Source: Luteirhabdus salina (GTDB lineage: Bacteria; Bacteroidota; Bacteroidia; Flavobacteriales; Flavobacteriaceae). Taken from it: DNA of 64,000 bases. Positions 28,209 through 36,223 of this stretch are shown here, in pieces. The DNA is taken from NCBI GenBank assembly GCA_025384855.1, contig JALAHT010000003.1, positions 1-64,000 of the forward strand, given 5' to 3'. The notes under the pieces are model-generated. The model did no database searches. It saw only the letters and a program-made list of their open reading frames with translations, and had not been told where the DNA came from. The stretch's first letter is position 1, and each line of letters opens with the position of its first letter. The position numbers and the translations under genes were made by a program.

Positions 28209-28763
28209 ATGAAAAATCTAATAATTGGGGTGTTTTGCGCCTTATTTTCAATCACAGCCATAGGACAGGGGTTAGACTTTGGAGTTAAAGCAGGTGTAAA
28301 TTTTGCTACGATTACCGATGCTACAGGTTTGGATAACCGTACGGGCTTCGTTGGAGGAATTTTTATTGGCGGTAAGTTTAATGATAATATTGGTGTTCAG
28401 GCCGATTTACTGTATTCGCAACAAGGAGCAGAATTTGAATTGGGAGAATTTAATTTAGATTATGTAAATGTTCCGATCGTACTAAAATATTATCTGGGAG
28501 ATGTATTCAACATTCAGGTGGGACCACAATTTGGAATTCTTGTGAATGATGAAGCACAAACAGTGGTAGGAGAGGTTATCAACGATTTAGCTACGAATGA
28601 ATTCGATTTATCTGGAGTAGTTGGCTTGGGGGCAGACCTTCCTCTGGGACTGCGGGTAGAAGGTCGTTATAACTTTGGACTTACTGATATTCCGGATGAA
28701 CCAGGATTTAATAAAGGTAAAAACAGCGTTATTACCTTATCGGTAGGATACTCGTTCCTCTAA
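28209..28763 (+). CDS. Outer-membrane beta-barrel protein (porin-family type)
   Basis: This 184-residue protein has a signal peptide ending TAIGQG and then an eight-stranded barrel pattern typical of the PF13568-like (OMP_b-brl_2) family. Marks are FGVKAGVNFATI near the start, VQADLLYSQQGAEF, YVNVPIVLKYYLGD and a final aromatic strand ending SVGYSFL. It probably sits in the outer membrane. No ligand or channel function is known. It is first in a row of three related barrels and close in pattern to the third. Confidence 0.82.
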   Translation: MKNLIIGVFCALFSITAIGQGLDFGVKAGVNFATITDATGLDNRTGFVGGIFIGGKFNDNIGVQADLLYSQQGAEFELGEFNLDYVNVPIVLKYYLGDVFNIQVGPQFGILVNDEAQTVVGEVINDLATNEFDLSGVVGLGADLPLGLRVEGRYNFGLTDIPDEPGFNKGKNSVITLSVGYSFL

Positions 28764-28842
28764 TGGCAAATAACCGTTGGTAGTTTTTTTGTTATTAGTA
28801 AATTGCGCTCCGTTTTTACTAATTAACATAACCTATTTAAAA

Positions 28843-29445
28843 ATGAAAAAACTACTTATGTTTGCTGCAGTAGCCTTGTTCGGTACTGTGGTTTATGCCC
28901 AAGAAAACGATTCGACAGGAGGATATTCAAATGGTGATGTCTTTATTTCTGGAGCTGCATCCTATGTATCCGAATCTATTGATGATGTAACAGAAAACGG
29001 TTTTACTATTATGCCGCGTTTAGGCTTCTTCGTTTCTGATAATATTGCTTTGGGTGCAGAAGTTGGATATGGCTTTGTTCAAACAAAATTCGATGGGGAT
29101 GAAGTAGGGAAGACCGATACCTTCTCTGTAGGAGCTTTTGGACGGTATTATGCTTCCGCTGGAAATCAATTTTCTCTTTTTGGTGAACTTAGTTTCGATT
29201 ATGTTAGTTCTGAAGAAATTGATTTTGAATTCGATTTGGGCGAATACAAGCTGACGGGATTTGAAATTGCCTTGGCACCTGGCATTAGCTATTTTGTTTC
29301 CGATAGTTTTGCCATTGAAGCGACAGTGGGACTTTTGAGCTACAGTTCTTTAAAACCAGATTTTCAAGATGCCGAAGCACTGAATACTTTTGCGACTGGA
29401 TTAGGCTTTAATGATATCAATTTTGCTCTTAATTATAAATTCTAA
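28843..29445 (+). CDS. Outer-membrane beta-barrel protein
   Basis: This 200-residue protein has a signal peptide (KKLLMFAAVALFGTVVYAQE) and an eight-strand barrel pattern (IMPRLGFFVSDNIALGAEVGYG, FSVGAFGRYYA, and terminal NFALNYKF). The start at 28843 is chosen because it opens the signal peptide; an in-frame ATG 66 bases upstream adds a hydrophobic stretch with no homologue-like start. It differs in pattern from its two neighbours, so they are probably not recent duplicates of it. Confidence 0.82.
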   Translation: MKKLLMFAAVALFGTVVYAQENDSTGGYSNGDVFISGAASYVSESIDDVTENGFTIMPRLGFFVSDNIALGAEVGYGFVQTKFDGDEVGKTDTFSVGAFGRYYASAGNQFSLFGELSFDYVSSEEIDFEFDLGEYKLTGFEIALAPGISYFVSDSFAIEATVGLLSYSSLKPDFQDAEALNTFATGLGFNDINFALNYKF

Positions 29446-29462
29446 GTAACATTGAACGATTG

Positions 29463-29489
29463 AAAAAGCGGTGATAATCACCGCTTTTT
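29463..29489 (+). terminator. Terminator after the second barrel gene
   Basis: AAAAAGCGGTGA pairs with TCACCGCTTTTT across TAA, 17 bases after the stop codon. Confidence 0.88.
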
Positions 29490-29609
29490 ACGTTTATAAC
29501 TGTTTTAAATAATAATCCTTACTTAATTATAAGTATTTGAAAAACAAATATTTAAAATCGTTATGCGTATGGAGGTATATGATTTTTAATTTTCTATCGT
29601 TTTTTTCAT

Positions 29610-29617
29610 TAGTTTTG
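29610..29617 (+). promoter_or_regulatory. -7 promoter box for the third barrel gene
   Basis: TAGTTTTG is a perfect TAnnTTTG match, 28 bases before the ATG at 29646. The -33 region is T-rich without a clear TTTG. Confidence 0.5.
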
Positions 29618-29645
29618 ACACAACTAATTTTTAAACAATTCAATT

Positions 29646-30272
29646 ATGAAAAAACTAGTACTTTTTGCAGCAGTTGCTGTTTTTGGATTAACTACAATGA
29701 CCGCACAGGAAGTTCGTTTAGGAGCTAAAGCGGGTATAAACTTTGCTTCTATCGGTGGAGATGAAACTGATGGTGTGGATGGGCGTACAAGCTTCCATAT
29801 TGGTGGACTTGTTGAAATTCCTATTTCTGAGAAGTTCTCCGTTCAACCTGAATTATTATACTCTTCTCAAGGTGCATCTTCAGAATATTCTGAAACATTC
29901 TTCGGTGAAACAATATCTTTTGAAGAAACAGTTAAGTTAGATTATATTAATATTCCTATCCTAGCTAAATTTTATGTAGCTGAAGGTTTCAGTTTAGAAG
30001 CTGGTCCTCAAGTAGGATTTTTGGTCTCTGCAAATTCTGAGTTCGAAGCATCAGGCGGAGGAGAATCTGAATCGGGAGATGAGGATATCTCTGATAATGT
30101 CTCTGGATTAGACCTTGGAGTTGGAGCGGGTGCTGGTTACCGTTTAAATAACGGTGTATTCTTCCAAGCGCGTTATGTATTAGGATTATCTAATATCAAT
30201 GACTTTGAAGGTTCTGATGATTTCAAAAACCAAAATAATGTTATTCAAGTTTCTGTAGGATACTCTTTCTAA
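29646..30272 (+). CDS. Outer-membrane beta-barrel protein (porin-family type)
   Basis: This 208-residue protein has a signal peptide ending MTAQE, then RLGAKAGINFASIGG, FSVQPELLYSSQGASS, YINIPILAKFYVAEGF and terminal QVSVGYSF. The order and spacing match the barrel at 28209, so the two are paralogues. A Gly/Ser/Glu-rich loop (residues about 135-150) is longer than in the first copy. It is probably an outer-membrane protein of unknown ligand. It has its own -7 box and terminator. Confidence 0.82.
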   Translation: MKKLVLFAAVAVFGLTTMTAQEVRLGAKAGINFASIGGDETDGVDGRTSFHIGGLVEIPISEKFSVQPELLYSSQGASSEYSETFFGETISFEETVKLDYINIPILAKFYVAEGFSLEAGPQVGFLVSANSEFEASGGGESESGDEDISDNVSGLDLGVGAGAGYRLNNGVFFQARYVLGLSNINDFEGSDDFKNQNNVIQVSVGYSF

Positions 30273-30293
30273 GAAATTTTTTTCTGAATAGTA

Positions 30294-30323
30294 AACGGAA
30301 GGCATCTGTCTTCCGTTTTTTTT
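30294..30323 (+). terminator. Terminator after the third barrel gene
   Basis: ACGGAAG pairs with CTTCCGT across GCATCTGT and is followed by eight or more T. It lies just before the aroQ gene. Confidence 0.85.
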
Positions 30324-30340
30324 ATTCGTATTTTTAGGTT

Positions 30341-30760
30341 ATGAAAATAATTATCATCAACGGACCTAACCTAAACCTTTTGGGTAAGCGTGAAAACGAT
30401 ATCTATGGAGATCAGTCGTTTTCCGAGTTTTTCGGTAAACTCCAATTTAAATATAGGGAAGTCGAGCTTTCCCAATTCCAATCAAATATTGAAGGTGAAC
30501 TTATCGATAAAATTCAGGAAGTTGGCTATGATTATGATGGTATCATATTGAATGCAGCAGCGTACACCCACACTTCGGTAGGAATAGGTGATGCCGTAAA
30601 GGCTATTGAAACACCTGTTATCGAGGTGCATATTTCCAACGTTTTTGCTCGTGAAGAGTTTCGACACGTTTCCTTCATCTCACCCAATGCCCGAGGAATC
30701 ATTATAGGCTTTGGCTTACAAAGCTATGAACTTGCAGTTGAAAGCTTTCTTGCCAAATAA
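30341..30760 (+). CDS. aroQ: Type II 3-dehydroquinate dehydratase
   Basis: This 139-residue enzyme of the shikimate pathway removes water from 3-dehydroquinate. The type II family signature is clear: IIINGPNLNLLGKRE, then IYGDQSF carrying the catalytic Tyr region, QSNIEGELIDKIQE, NAAAYTHTS, and EVHISNVFAREEFR with the catalytic His. Length is normal. The ATG lies only about 5 bases after TATTTTTA, close to a -7 box, so the leader may be very short. It is convergent with lpd. Confidence 0.93.
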   Translation: MKIIIINGPNLNLLGKRENDIYGDQSFSEFFGKLQFKYREVELSQFQSNIEGELIDKIQEVGYDYDGIILNAAAYTHTSVGIGDAVKAIETPVIEVHISNVFAREEFRHVSFISPNARGIIIGFGLQSYELAVESFLAK

Positions 30761-30790
30761 AAAAAGCGCCACTTTAGTAGCGGCGCTCCT
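30757..30790 (-). terminator. Terminator of the lpd gene
   Basis: On the minus strand a GC-rich stem (AGCGCC with GGCGCT) is followed by a T run that overlaps the aroQ stop region. It lies 23 bases past the lpd stop. On the plus strand the T run is missing, so it works mainly for lpd. Confidence 0.75.
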
Positions 30791-30812
30791 TCATTTGTGT
30801 TTATTATTATTT

Positions 30813-32189
30813 TTATAGATGAATTACCTCATCGTAGGCCGCTGCCGTAGCTTCCATTACCGCTTCACTCATCGTTGGGTGAGGATGTACAGCCTTTAAT
30901 ACTTCATGACCGGTTGTTTCCAGCTTACGTCCTAAGACTGCCTCAGCTATCATATCGGTTACACCAGCGCCAATCATATGGCAACCAAGCCATTCTCCAT
31001 ATTTCGCGTCGAAAATAACCTTTACAAAACCATCCTTGGTTCCGGCAGCACTTGCCTTTCCGCTAGCAGAGAATGGGAACTTTCCAATCTTCAATTCGTA
31101 TCCGGCTTCTTTCGCCTGCTTTTCGGTCATACCTACACTGGCGATTTCAGGTGAAGCGTATGTACATCCAGGAATATTTCCGTAATCCATAGCTTCGACA
31201 TGCATGCCTGCAATTTTTTCAACACAGGTGATACCTTCTGCTGAAGCAACGTGTGCCAACGCCTGACCGGGAACACAATCCCCAATGGCATAATACCCTG
31301 GGATATTGGTTTGGTACCAGTCATTTACCATAATTTTTCCTTTGTCGGTTGCGATGCCGACATCTTCTAGTCCGATATTTTCCAGATTCGCGGTAATTCC
31401 TACGGCCGACAATACGATATCGGCTTCAAGGATTTCTTCCCCTTTTTTGGTTTTTACCGTTGCTTTTACGCCATTTCCTGAAGTATCGACCTTTTCAACA
31501 GAAGAATTGGTCATTACTTTTATTCCCGCTTTTTTGAACGATTTTTCAAATTGCTTAGAAACATCTTCATCTTCCAAAGGAACTAAGTTGGGAAGAAATT
31601 CGACTATCGTTACTTCCGTTCCCATAGCATTATAGAAATGGGCAAATTCAACGCCTATAGCACCGCTTCCTACAACTATCATTTTCTTTGGTTGCTTATC
31701 TAAGGTCATGGCTTCACGATACCCAATCACCTTTTTTCCGTCTTGTTTCAGGTTTGGAAGTTCGCGGGAGCGTGCTCCAGTAGCGATTATAATATGGTCG
31801 GCACTGTATTCGGTACCATCGACATCTACTTTCTTACCAGGCTTTAGTTTCCCGAAGCCTTCAATTACGTCGATTTTATTTTTCTTCATTAAAAACTGAA
31901 CGCCTTTGCTCATACCATTGGCCACATCGCGACTTCTTTTAATCACTTTTCCGAAGTCCTTTCCAGCTTCTTTTACCGTTAGTCCATAATCTTCAGCATG
32001 GTTAAGGTATTCGAATACTTGGGCGCTTTTCAGCAAAGCTTTGGTAGGGATACATCCCCAATTCAAACAAACACCACCTAAGCTTTCCTTTTCAACCACA
32101 GCGGTTTTAAATCCTAATTGGGAGGCGCGAATAGCAGTAACGTAGCCACCTGGGCCACTTCCTAAGACAATTACATCGTATTTACTCAT
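30813..32189 (-). CDS. lpdA: Dihydrolipoyl dehydrogenase
   Basis: This 458-residue flavoenzyme (E3) reoxidises dihydrolipoamide in 2-oxoacid dehydrogenase complexes and the glycine cleavage system. Motifs: GSGPGGYVTAIRASQLG (FAD), the redox disulfide GGVCLNWGCIPTK, the NAD-binding IVVGSGAIGVEFA, YYAIGDCVPG, and the C-terminal catalytic His-Glu region VHPHPTMSEAVMEA. Length is normal. No E1 or E2 gene lies nearby, so it is a stand-alone E3 shared by several complexes, as is common in Bacteroidota. Confidence 0.95.
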   Translation of the reverse strand: MSKYDVIVLGSGPGGYVTAIRASQLGFKTAVVEKESLGGVCLNWGCIPTKALLKSAQVFEYLNHAEDYGLTVKEAGKDFGKVIKRSRDVANGMSKGVQFLMKKNKIDVIEGFGKLKPGKKVDVDGTEYSADHIIIATGARSRELPNLKQDGKKVIGYREAMTLDKQPKKMIVVGSGAIGVEFAHFYNAMGTEVTIVEFLPNLVPLEDEDVSKQFEKSFKKAGIKVMTNSSVEKVDTSGNGVKATVKTKKGEEILEADIVLSAVGITANLENIGLEDVGIATDKGKIMVNDWYQTNIPGYYAIGDCVPGQALAHVASAEGITCVEKIAGMHVEAMDYGNIPGCTYASPEIASVGMTEKQAKEAGYELKIGKFPFSASGKASAAGTKDGFVKVIFDAKYGEWLGCHMIGAGVTDMIAEAVLGRKLETTGHEVLKAVHPHPTMSEAVMEATAAAYDEVIHL

Positions 32190-32260
32190 CGTTTCAGTTT
32201 AAGTCGTTATAACAGGGCAACGAAGGTACGAAATGATAGGCGAACGTGCCAAGAAAAAAT

Positions 32261-32322
32261 GTGAAGGGTAATCCGTGAACAGTGATCCTTGATCCGTGAG
32301 ACGTGAGTGGTGATTTGTGAAT
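32261..32322. repeat. Short degenerate repeat patch
   Basis: Several GTGA-containing units (ATCCGTGA, CAGTGATC, ACGTGAGT) follow each other in the gap between lpd and msrB. The units resemble the larger arrays at 5754 and 41982. The rest of the gap (32190-32466) is AT-rich with no gene seen. Confidence 0.55.
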
Positions 32323-32466
32323 CTTATTAAGCTAAGGAGCGGAGGATTCAGAATTAGGAATGAAGAATTCAGAAAAAATAATAACTATATATCTTTTAAT
32401 CTACAACCTATACTTACAAATCAATTCATACATCGTATTGCGTAAAGCGTAAAGCTCATTGCGCCC

Positions 32467-32862
32467 TTACTCTTCCTCGAAATCGACTGAGAGCGAGTTC
32501 ACGCAATACCGTTGCCCGGTTTCCGTGGGCCCATCATTGAAGACATGACCTAGGTGACTACCGCAGTTAGCGCACAGAATTTCAGTGCGTATCATACCCA
32601 GGGATCGGTCTTTTTCGTATTCTACGGCACCCTCGATGGCCTCGTCGAATGAAGGCCAGCCACAACCGCTGTCGAATTTACTGTTGCTCTCAAATAAGGG
32701 TTGGTGACAGGCGCCACAGACATATTGACCATCCTGAAAATGCATATTATACTTTCCAGTGAATGGTCTTTCCGTACCCTTTTCACGAAGAATACGATAG
32801 CGCTCCTCTCCAAGTTGTTCGCGCCATTCGCTAGGCGATTTTGTCACTTCATAGTTACTCAT
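32467..32862 (-). CDS. msrB: Peptide methionine-R-sulfoxide reductase MsrB (cytoplasmic)
   Basis: This 131-residue enzyme reduces the R epimer of methionine sulfoxide in proteins. It has two structural zinc CxxC pairs (CGACHQPLF and CANCGSHLGHVF), the FDSGCGWPSF core, and the catalytic Cys in RYCVNSLSVDF. No signal peptide is present, so it acts in the cytoplasm. Its start overlaps the end of the secreted MsrB gene by 8 bases, so both are translated together. Confidence 0.93.
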   Translation of the reverse strand: MSNYEVTKSPSEWREQLGEERYRILREKGTERPFTGKYNMHFQDGQYVCGACHQPLFESNSKFDSGCGWPSFDEAIEGAVEYEKDRSLGMIRTEILCANCGSHLGHVFNDGPTETGQRYCVNSLSVDFEEE

Positions 32863-33349
32863 CGATAGGTTCTTTTTGTCCCTTCGGTATAAAATCTAAT
32901 GCTACACCGTTTATGCAATGCCGCTTCCCTGTGGTATCCCTAGGGCCATCATTGAATACATGTCCCAAGTGTCCACCACAAGTCGCACAATGCTCTTCTG
33001 TTCGGGTGTATCCCAATTTTTTATCGGTAGAAAATGCTACGTTCCCATCGATCTCGCGATCGAAACTCGGCCATCCGGTTCCGCTATCAAATTTATGCTC
33101 ACTTTTGAAAACAGGTGTACCACATCCAGCACAGACAAATGTGCCAGGTTCGTACACTTTATTTAACGGACTAGAAAAAGGTCGTTCTGTGGCTTCTTCG
33201 CGAAGCACTTGATATTCCATATCGGTTAATTCGGCTTTCCACTCTGTTTCCGATTTGGTTACTTTAAAAGATTCCTTTTTTTGATCTTGGGCTTTTCCGT
33301 TACAGCTAATAAGCAGAACGGCAAAAACCAAAAGGCTCATGTATTTCAT
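32855..33349 (-). CDS. msrB: Peptide methionine-R-sulfoxide reductase MsrB (lipoprotein)
   Basis: This 164-residue MsrB has a lipoprotein signal (SLLVFAVLLISC, lipidated Cys near residue 16), so it acts in the periplasm or at a membrane. All zinc cysteines (CAGCG and CATCGGHLGHVF), the FDSGTGWPSFD core and the catalytic Cys in RHCINGVALDF are present. Residues after the lipid Cys (NGKAQD) are not acidic, suggesting periplasmic retention. It lies between a collagen-like lipoprotein gene and the cytoplasmic msrB, with overlaps on both sides. Confidence 0.92.
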   Translation of the reverse strand: MKYMSLLVFAVLLISCNGKAQDQKKESFKVTKSETEWKAELTDMEYQVLREEATERPFSSPLNKVYEPGTFVCAGCGTPVFKSEHKFDSGTGWPSFDREIDGNVAFSTDKKLGYTRTEEHCATCGGHLGHVFNDGPRDTTGKRHCINGVALDFIPKGQKEPIDE

Positions 33350-33849
33350 TATTGTTCGATATTTTGCGTTTCAATCATATTCACATCCAGATTGAGTAAC
33401 TGTTCCATAGTAAGATTCGCATCTGCAAATTCAGCTGGAACAACTGCAATCCTAAAAGTTTGGTCGTTTGTGAAAGTGCTTCCTAACGTATTCAAAGGAA
33501 AATTTGCATCCAAGAAAATTCTGGTATCGAAAAAGGTATGATCGAAAGTATATAGCAAGGTTCCTTGTTCTAGGAAAAAGGTTTGCGGCAATTGACTCCA
33601 AATATCTACATCACCGTCAACCCCTTCCAATAAATACACTAATACCACGTCACTTTCAAAAACTTCAACACCAAAATCATTGAAATTAATAAATTGCGAA
33701 TAGTTATTAGCTTGGTTAAAATCGACCGTTACTTCAATAACCTGACCTAAAAAATCGGCTCCGGGAGGTCCCGGAGGTCCAGGATCGCCTTCACAGGAAG
33801 AAAAGAAAAGAGAAGTAGAGAACGCTAAAAATAAAAGTACTTGTTTCAT
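33349..33849 (-). CDS. Lipoprotein with short collagen-like Gly-X-Y segment
   Basis: This 166-residue lipoprotein has a signal ending FFSSC, followed directly by four Gly-X-Y triplets (GDP, GPP, GPP, GAD). The rest (about residue 35 on) is beta-rich and Asn/Phe-rich: QVIEVTVDFNQANNYSQF. I know of no assigned function. The triplets sit exactly between the lipid anchor and the folded domain, as a short spacer. The gene abuts the secreted msrB by one shared base, so the three genes form one operon. Confidence 0.75.
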   Translation of the reverse strand: MKQVLLFLAFSTSLFFSSCEGDPGPPGPPGADFLGQVIEVTVDFNQANNYSQFINFNDFGVEVFESDVVLVYLLEGVDGDVDIWSQLPQTFFLEQGTLLYTFDHTFFDTRIFLDANFPLNTLGSTFTNDQTFRIAVVPAEFADANLTMEQLLNLDVNMIETQNIEQ

Positions 33850-33963
33850 GGGTTTGTGGTTTTAGTAGGAAGTATCAAATCCCGTTCCAACTTTAAAAAT
33901 TTTTTATGATAAATGTCGGTATATATCCTTACTTTTAAAATGAAAACGTGAAAATTACGAACC

Positions 33964-34782
33964 ATGAAATTTAAAAAAACACTATCTATAGTAGCAATTG
34001 CAGCTTTTGCTATTGCTTGCAGTACAAATCCTTTTACGGGTAAAAAAACATTGGCGTTGGTGCCGAATTCACAAATCTTACCGATGGCTTACCAACAATA
34101 TGATCAGTTTTTACAAGAAAATCAGGTTGTAAATGGAACCGCGGAAAGTCGATTGATAAAAAATGTTGGTCAAAAAATCGCCACGGCTTCTGAACGGTAT
34201 CTTACTTCGAATGGATATGCAGGGTATTTGAAAAATTATGAGTGGGAATATAACCTTGTTCAGGATGAAGCTGTAAATGCATGGTGTATGCCTGGTGGTA
34301 AAATTGTTTTCTACACAGGAATCATGCCTATTGTTCAGGATGAGGCAGGTGTAGCCGCAGTTATGGGGCATGAGGTAGCACATGCGTTGGCCAATCATGG
34401 TCAACAGCGAATTAGTGCAGCCCAATTACAACAATTAGGTGCTGTAGCTGGGAATATAGCTTTGGCGGATAATCCCGAGAATCAGCAGATTTTCAATACG
34501 GCGTATGGTTTGGGCTCGCAAGTAGGGGTTATGTTACCATTTAGTAGAAAACATGAAACGGAGGCTGACCGTATTGGATTGACATTAATGGCAATTGCAG
34601 GATACGATCCGGTTGCAGCCGTACAGGTATGGCAACGTATGAGTCAGCAAGGCGGTGGAGCACCACCGGAATTTTTAAGTACACACCCTTCAAATCAAAC
34701 ACGAATCAACAATCTCCAAAATTGGGCAGCAGAGGCAAAAGCTGAAGCTCGTAAATATGGCGTTACTTCCTTTAAGAAATAG
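33964..34782 (+). CDS. M48-family metallopeptidase lipoprotein
   Basis: This 272-residue protein has a lipoprotein signal (AIAAFAIAC) and the M48 zinc site HEVAHALANHG near residue 140, with the third ligand Glu in SRKHETEADRIGL. It resembles LoiP/YcaL-type outer-membrane-associated proteases involved in envelope protein quality control. Length and motifs are complete. Residues after the Cys (STNPFTGKK) lack an acidic cluster, so a periplasm-facing anchor is likely. It is the first gene before a terminator-like hairpin that runs into the UMF1 transporter gene. Confidence 0.9.
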   Translation: MKFKKTLSIVAIAAFAIACSTNPFTGKKTLALVPNSQILPMAYQQYDQFLQENQVVNGTAESRLIKNVGQKIATASERYLTSNGYAGYLKNYEWEYNLVQDEAVNAWCMPGGKIVFYTGIMPIVQDEAGVAAVMGHEVAHALANHGQQRISAAQLQQLGAVAGNIALADNPENQQIFNTAYGLGSQVGVMLPFSRKHETEADRIGLTLMAIAGYDPVAAVQVWQRMSQQGGGAPPEFLSTHPSNQTRINNLQNWAAEAKAEARKYGVTSFKK

Positions 34783-34824
34783 TAATCCTCGATAAGGGTG
34801 TAGCCTAGATAATTTTAGTACATT

Positions 34825-34854
34825 GGCACCGACTAACCAATCGGTGCTTTTTTT
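34825..34854 (+). terminator. Terminator abutting the UMF1 transporter start
   Basis: GCACCGA pairs with TCGGTGC around CTAACCAA, followed by seven T. The ATG of the next gene begins right after the T run, at 34855, so the next gene has no room for a promoter of its own past this hairpin. Confidence 0.8.
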
Positions 34855-36174
34855 ATGAAATCACTTCCCAAAGGGAGCTCAAAATTACTGAATGCATGGG
34901 CCTTTTACGATTGGGCCAACTCCGTTTACAGCCTAGTAATCGCCTCTGCCGTGTTTCCCATTTTCTACGGAGCATTATTCGAGATTGCTGAAACCGAGAC
35001 GGTTGTTTTTCTAGGGGGTGAAATTCGGAGCACGCCTCTTATTAGTTACACTACTGCCGCGGCCTTTTTGGTGGTTTCTGTAATATCGCCCTTATTATCG
35101 GGGGTTGCTGACTATATTGGAAACAAGAAGATTTTTATGAAGTTCTTCTGTTATTTAGGGGCCTTATCATGTATCGGACTTTACTTTTTTAGCTTAGAAC
35201 ATATCTATATTAGTTTGTTGCTGTACTTTTTAGCCCTAATTGGCTTTTGGGGAAGTTTGGTGTACTATAACTCATATTTACCTGATATTGCCTTTCCAGA
35301 ACAACAAGATCGAATAAGCGCCAAGGGGTACTCATTGGGATATATAGGAAGTGTTTTATTACTTGTATTTAATCTTGCTATGGTGATGAAGCCATCTTGG
35401 TTCGGTTTGTCTGAAGGAGGAGAAGGAAGCATGAAGGCTATGCAAATATCCTTTATCACCGTCGGGATTTGGTGGATTGGTTTCGCACAATATGCCTTTT
35501 ATTTCCTTCCAAAGGGAACCACAGAAGGTAAAAAAATGAGCCGTAGGATCTTATTCAATGGGTTTCGGGAATTAAGAGGTGTGTATCGTTCGTTATCTGA
35601 GAGTATCAAATTAAGACGCTATCTAGCTGCATTTTTCGTCTACAGTATGGCAGTTCAAACGGTAATGCTAGTGGCGACGTATTTTGGAGAGCAAGAAATA
35701 GGATGGGGTGGTGCCGATGAAAAAACGATGGGACTTATTATAAGCATTCTTATCATCCAGTTAGTAGCCGTAGTAGGTGCAACACTTACCTCTAGAGCCT
35801 CCGCTAGATTTGGGAACATCCCTGTTTTGATAGTCATAAATCTTGTTTGGGTAGGAATTTGTTTGGTTGCGTATTTTATAGCGGCTCCAATTCAGTTTTA
35901 TGTTACTGCCGGATTCGTCGGGTTAGTTATGGGAGGTATTCAGTCGCTTTCTCGATCGACTTATTCCAAATTCTTACCTGAAACAGAAGATACTACTTCC
36001 TATTTCAGTTTTTATGATGTAGCGGAAAAGATTGGCATCGTTATAGGAATGCTGTTGTATGGGTTTATCGATCATATAACGGGTAGCATGCGAAATTCGG
36101 TACTGTTTCTCGTATTGTTCTTCGGAATAGGGGTGTTCCTTTTATTCCGAGTGCCAAGAAAAAAGGAATTCTAA
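34855..36174 (+). CDS. UMF1-family MFS transporter
   Basis: This 439-residue inner-membrane protein has about twelve membrane helices. It opens with NAWAFYDWANSVYSLVIASAVFP, the signature of the UMF1 branch of the major facilitator superfamily (related to yeast Atg22). The substrate is unknown; Atg22 moves amino acids out of the vacuole. YNSYLPDIA and a late GGIQSLSRSTYSKFLPE segment are also characteristic. The ATG directly follows the T run of the hairpin behind the M48 gene, so expression may depend on readthrough. A weakly scoring gene follows 49 bases later. Confidence 0.9.
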   Translation: MKSLPKGSSKLLNAWAFYDWANSVYSLVIASAVFPIFYGALFEIAETETVVFLGGEIRSTPLISYTTAAAFLVVSVISPLLSGVADYIGNKKIFMKFFCYLGALSCIGLYFFSLEHIYISLLLYFLALIGFWGSLVYYNSYLPDIAFPEQQDRISAKGYSLGYIGSVLLLVFNLAMVMKPSWFGLSEGGEGSMKAMQISFITVGIWWIGFAQYAFYFLPKGTTEGKKMSRRILFNGFRELRGVYRSLSESIKLRRYLAAFFVYSMAVQTVMLVATYFGEQEIGWGGADEKTMGLIISILIIQLVAVVGATLTSRASARFGNIPVLIVINLVWVGICLVAYFIAAPIQFYVTAGFVGLVMGGIQSLSRSTYSKFLPETEDTTSYFSFYDVAEKIGIVIGMLLYGFIDHITGSMRNSVLFLVLFFGIGVFLLFRVPRKKEF

Positions 36175-36223
36175 ACAATTTTTGATTATGTTTGCGGTTA
36201 TTACCTATGCAAACCACTTACTT

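Noticed and set aside
29537-29728. Small plus-strand open frame before the third barrel gene
   Set aside because: It overlaps the real promoter and the start of the barrel gene in another frame.
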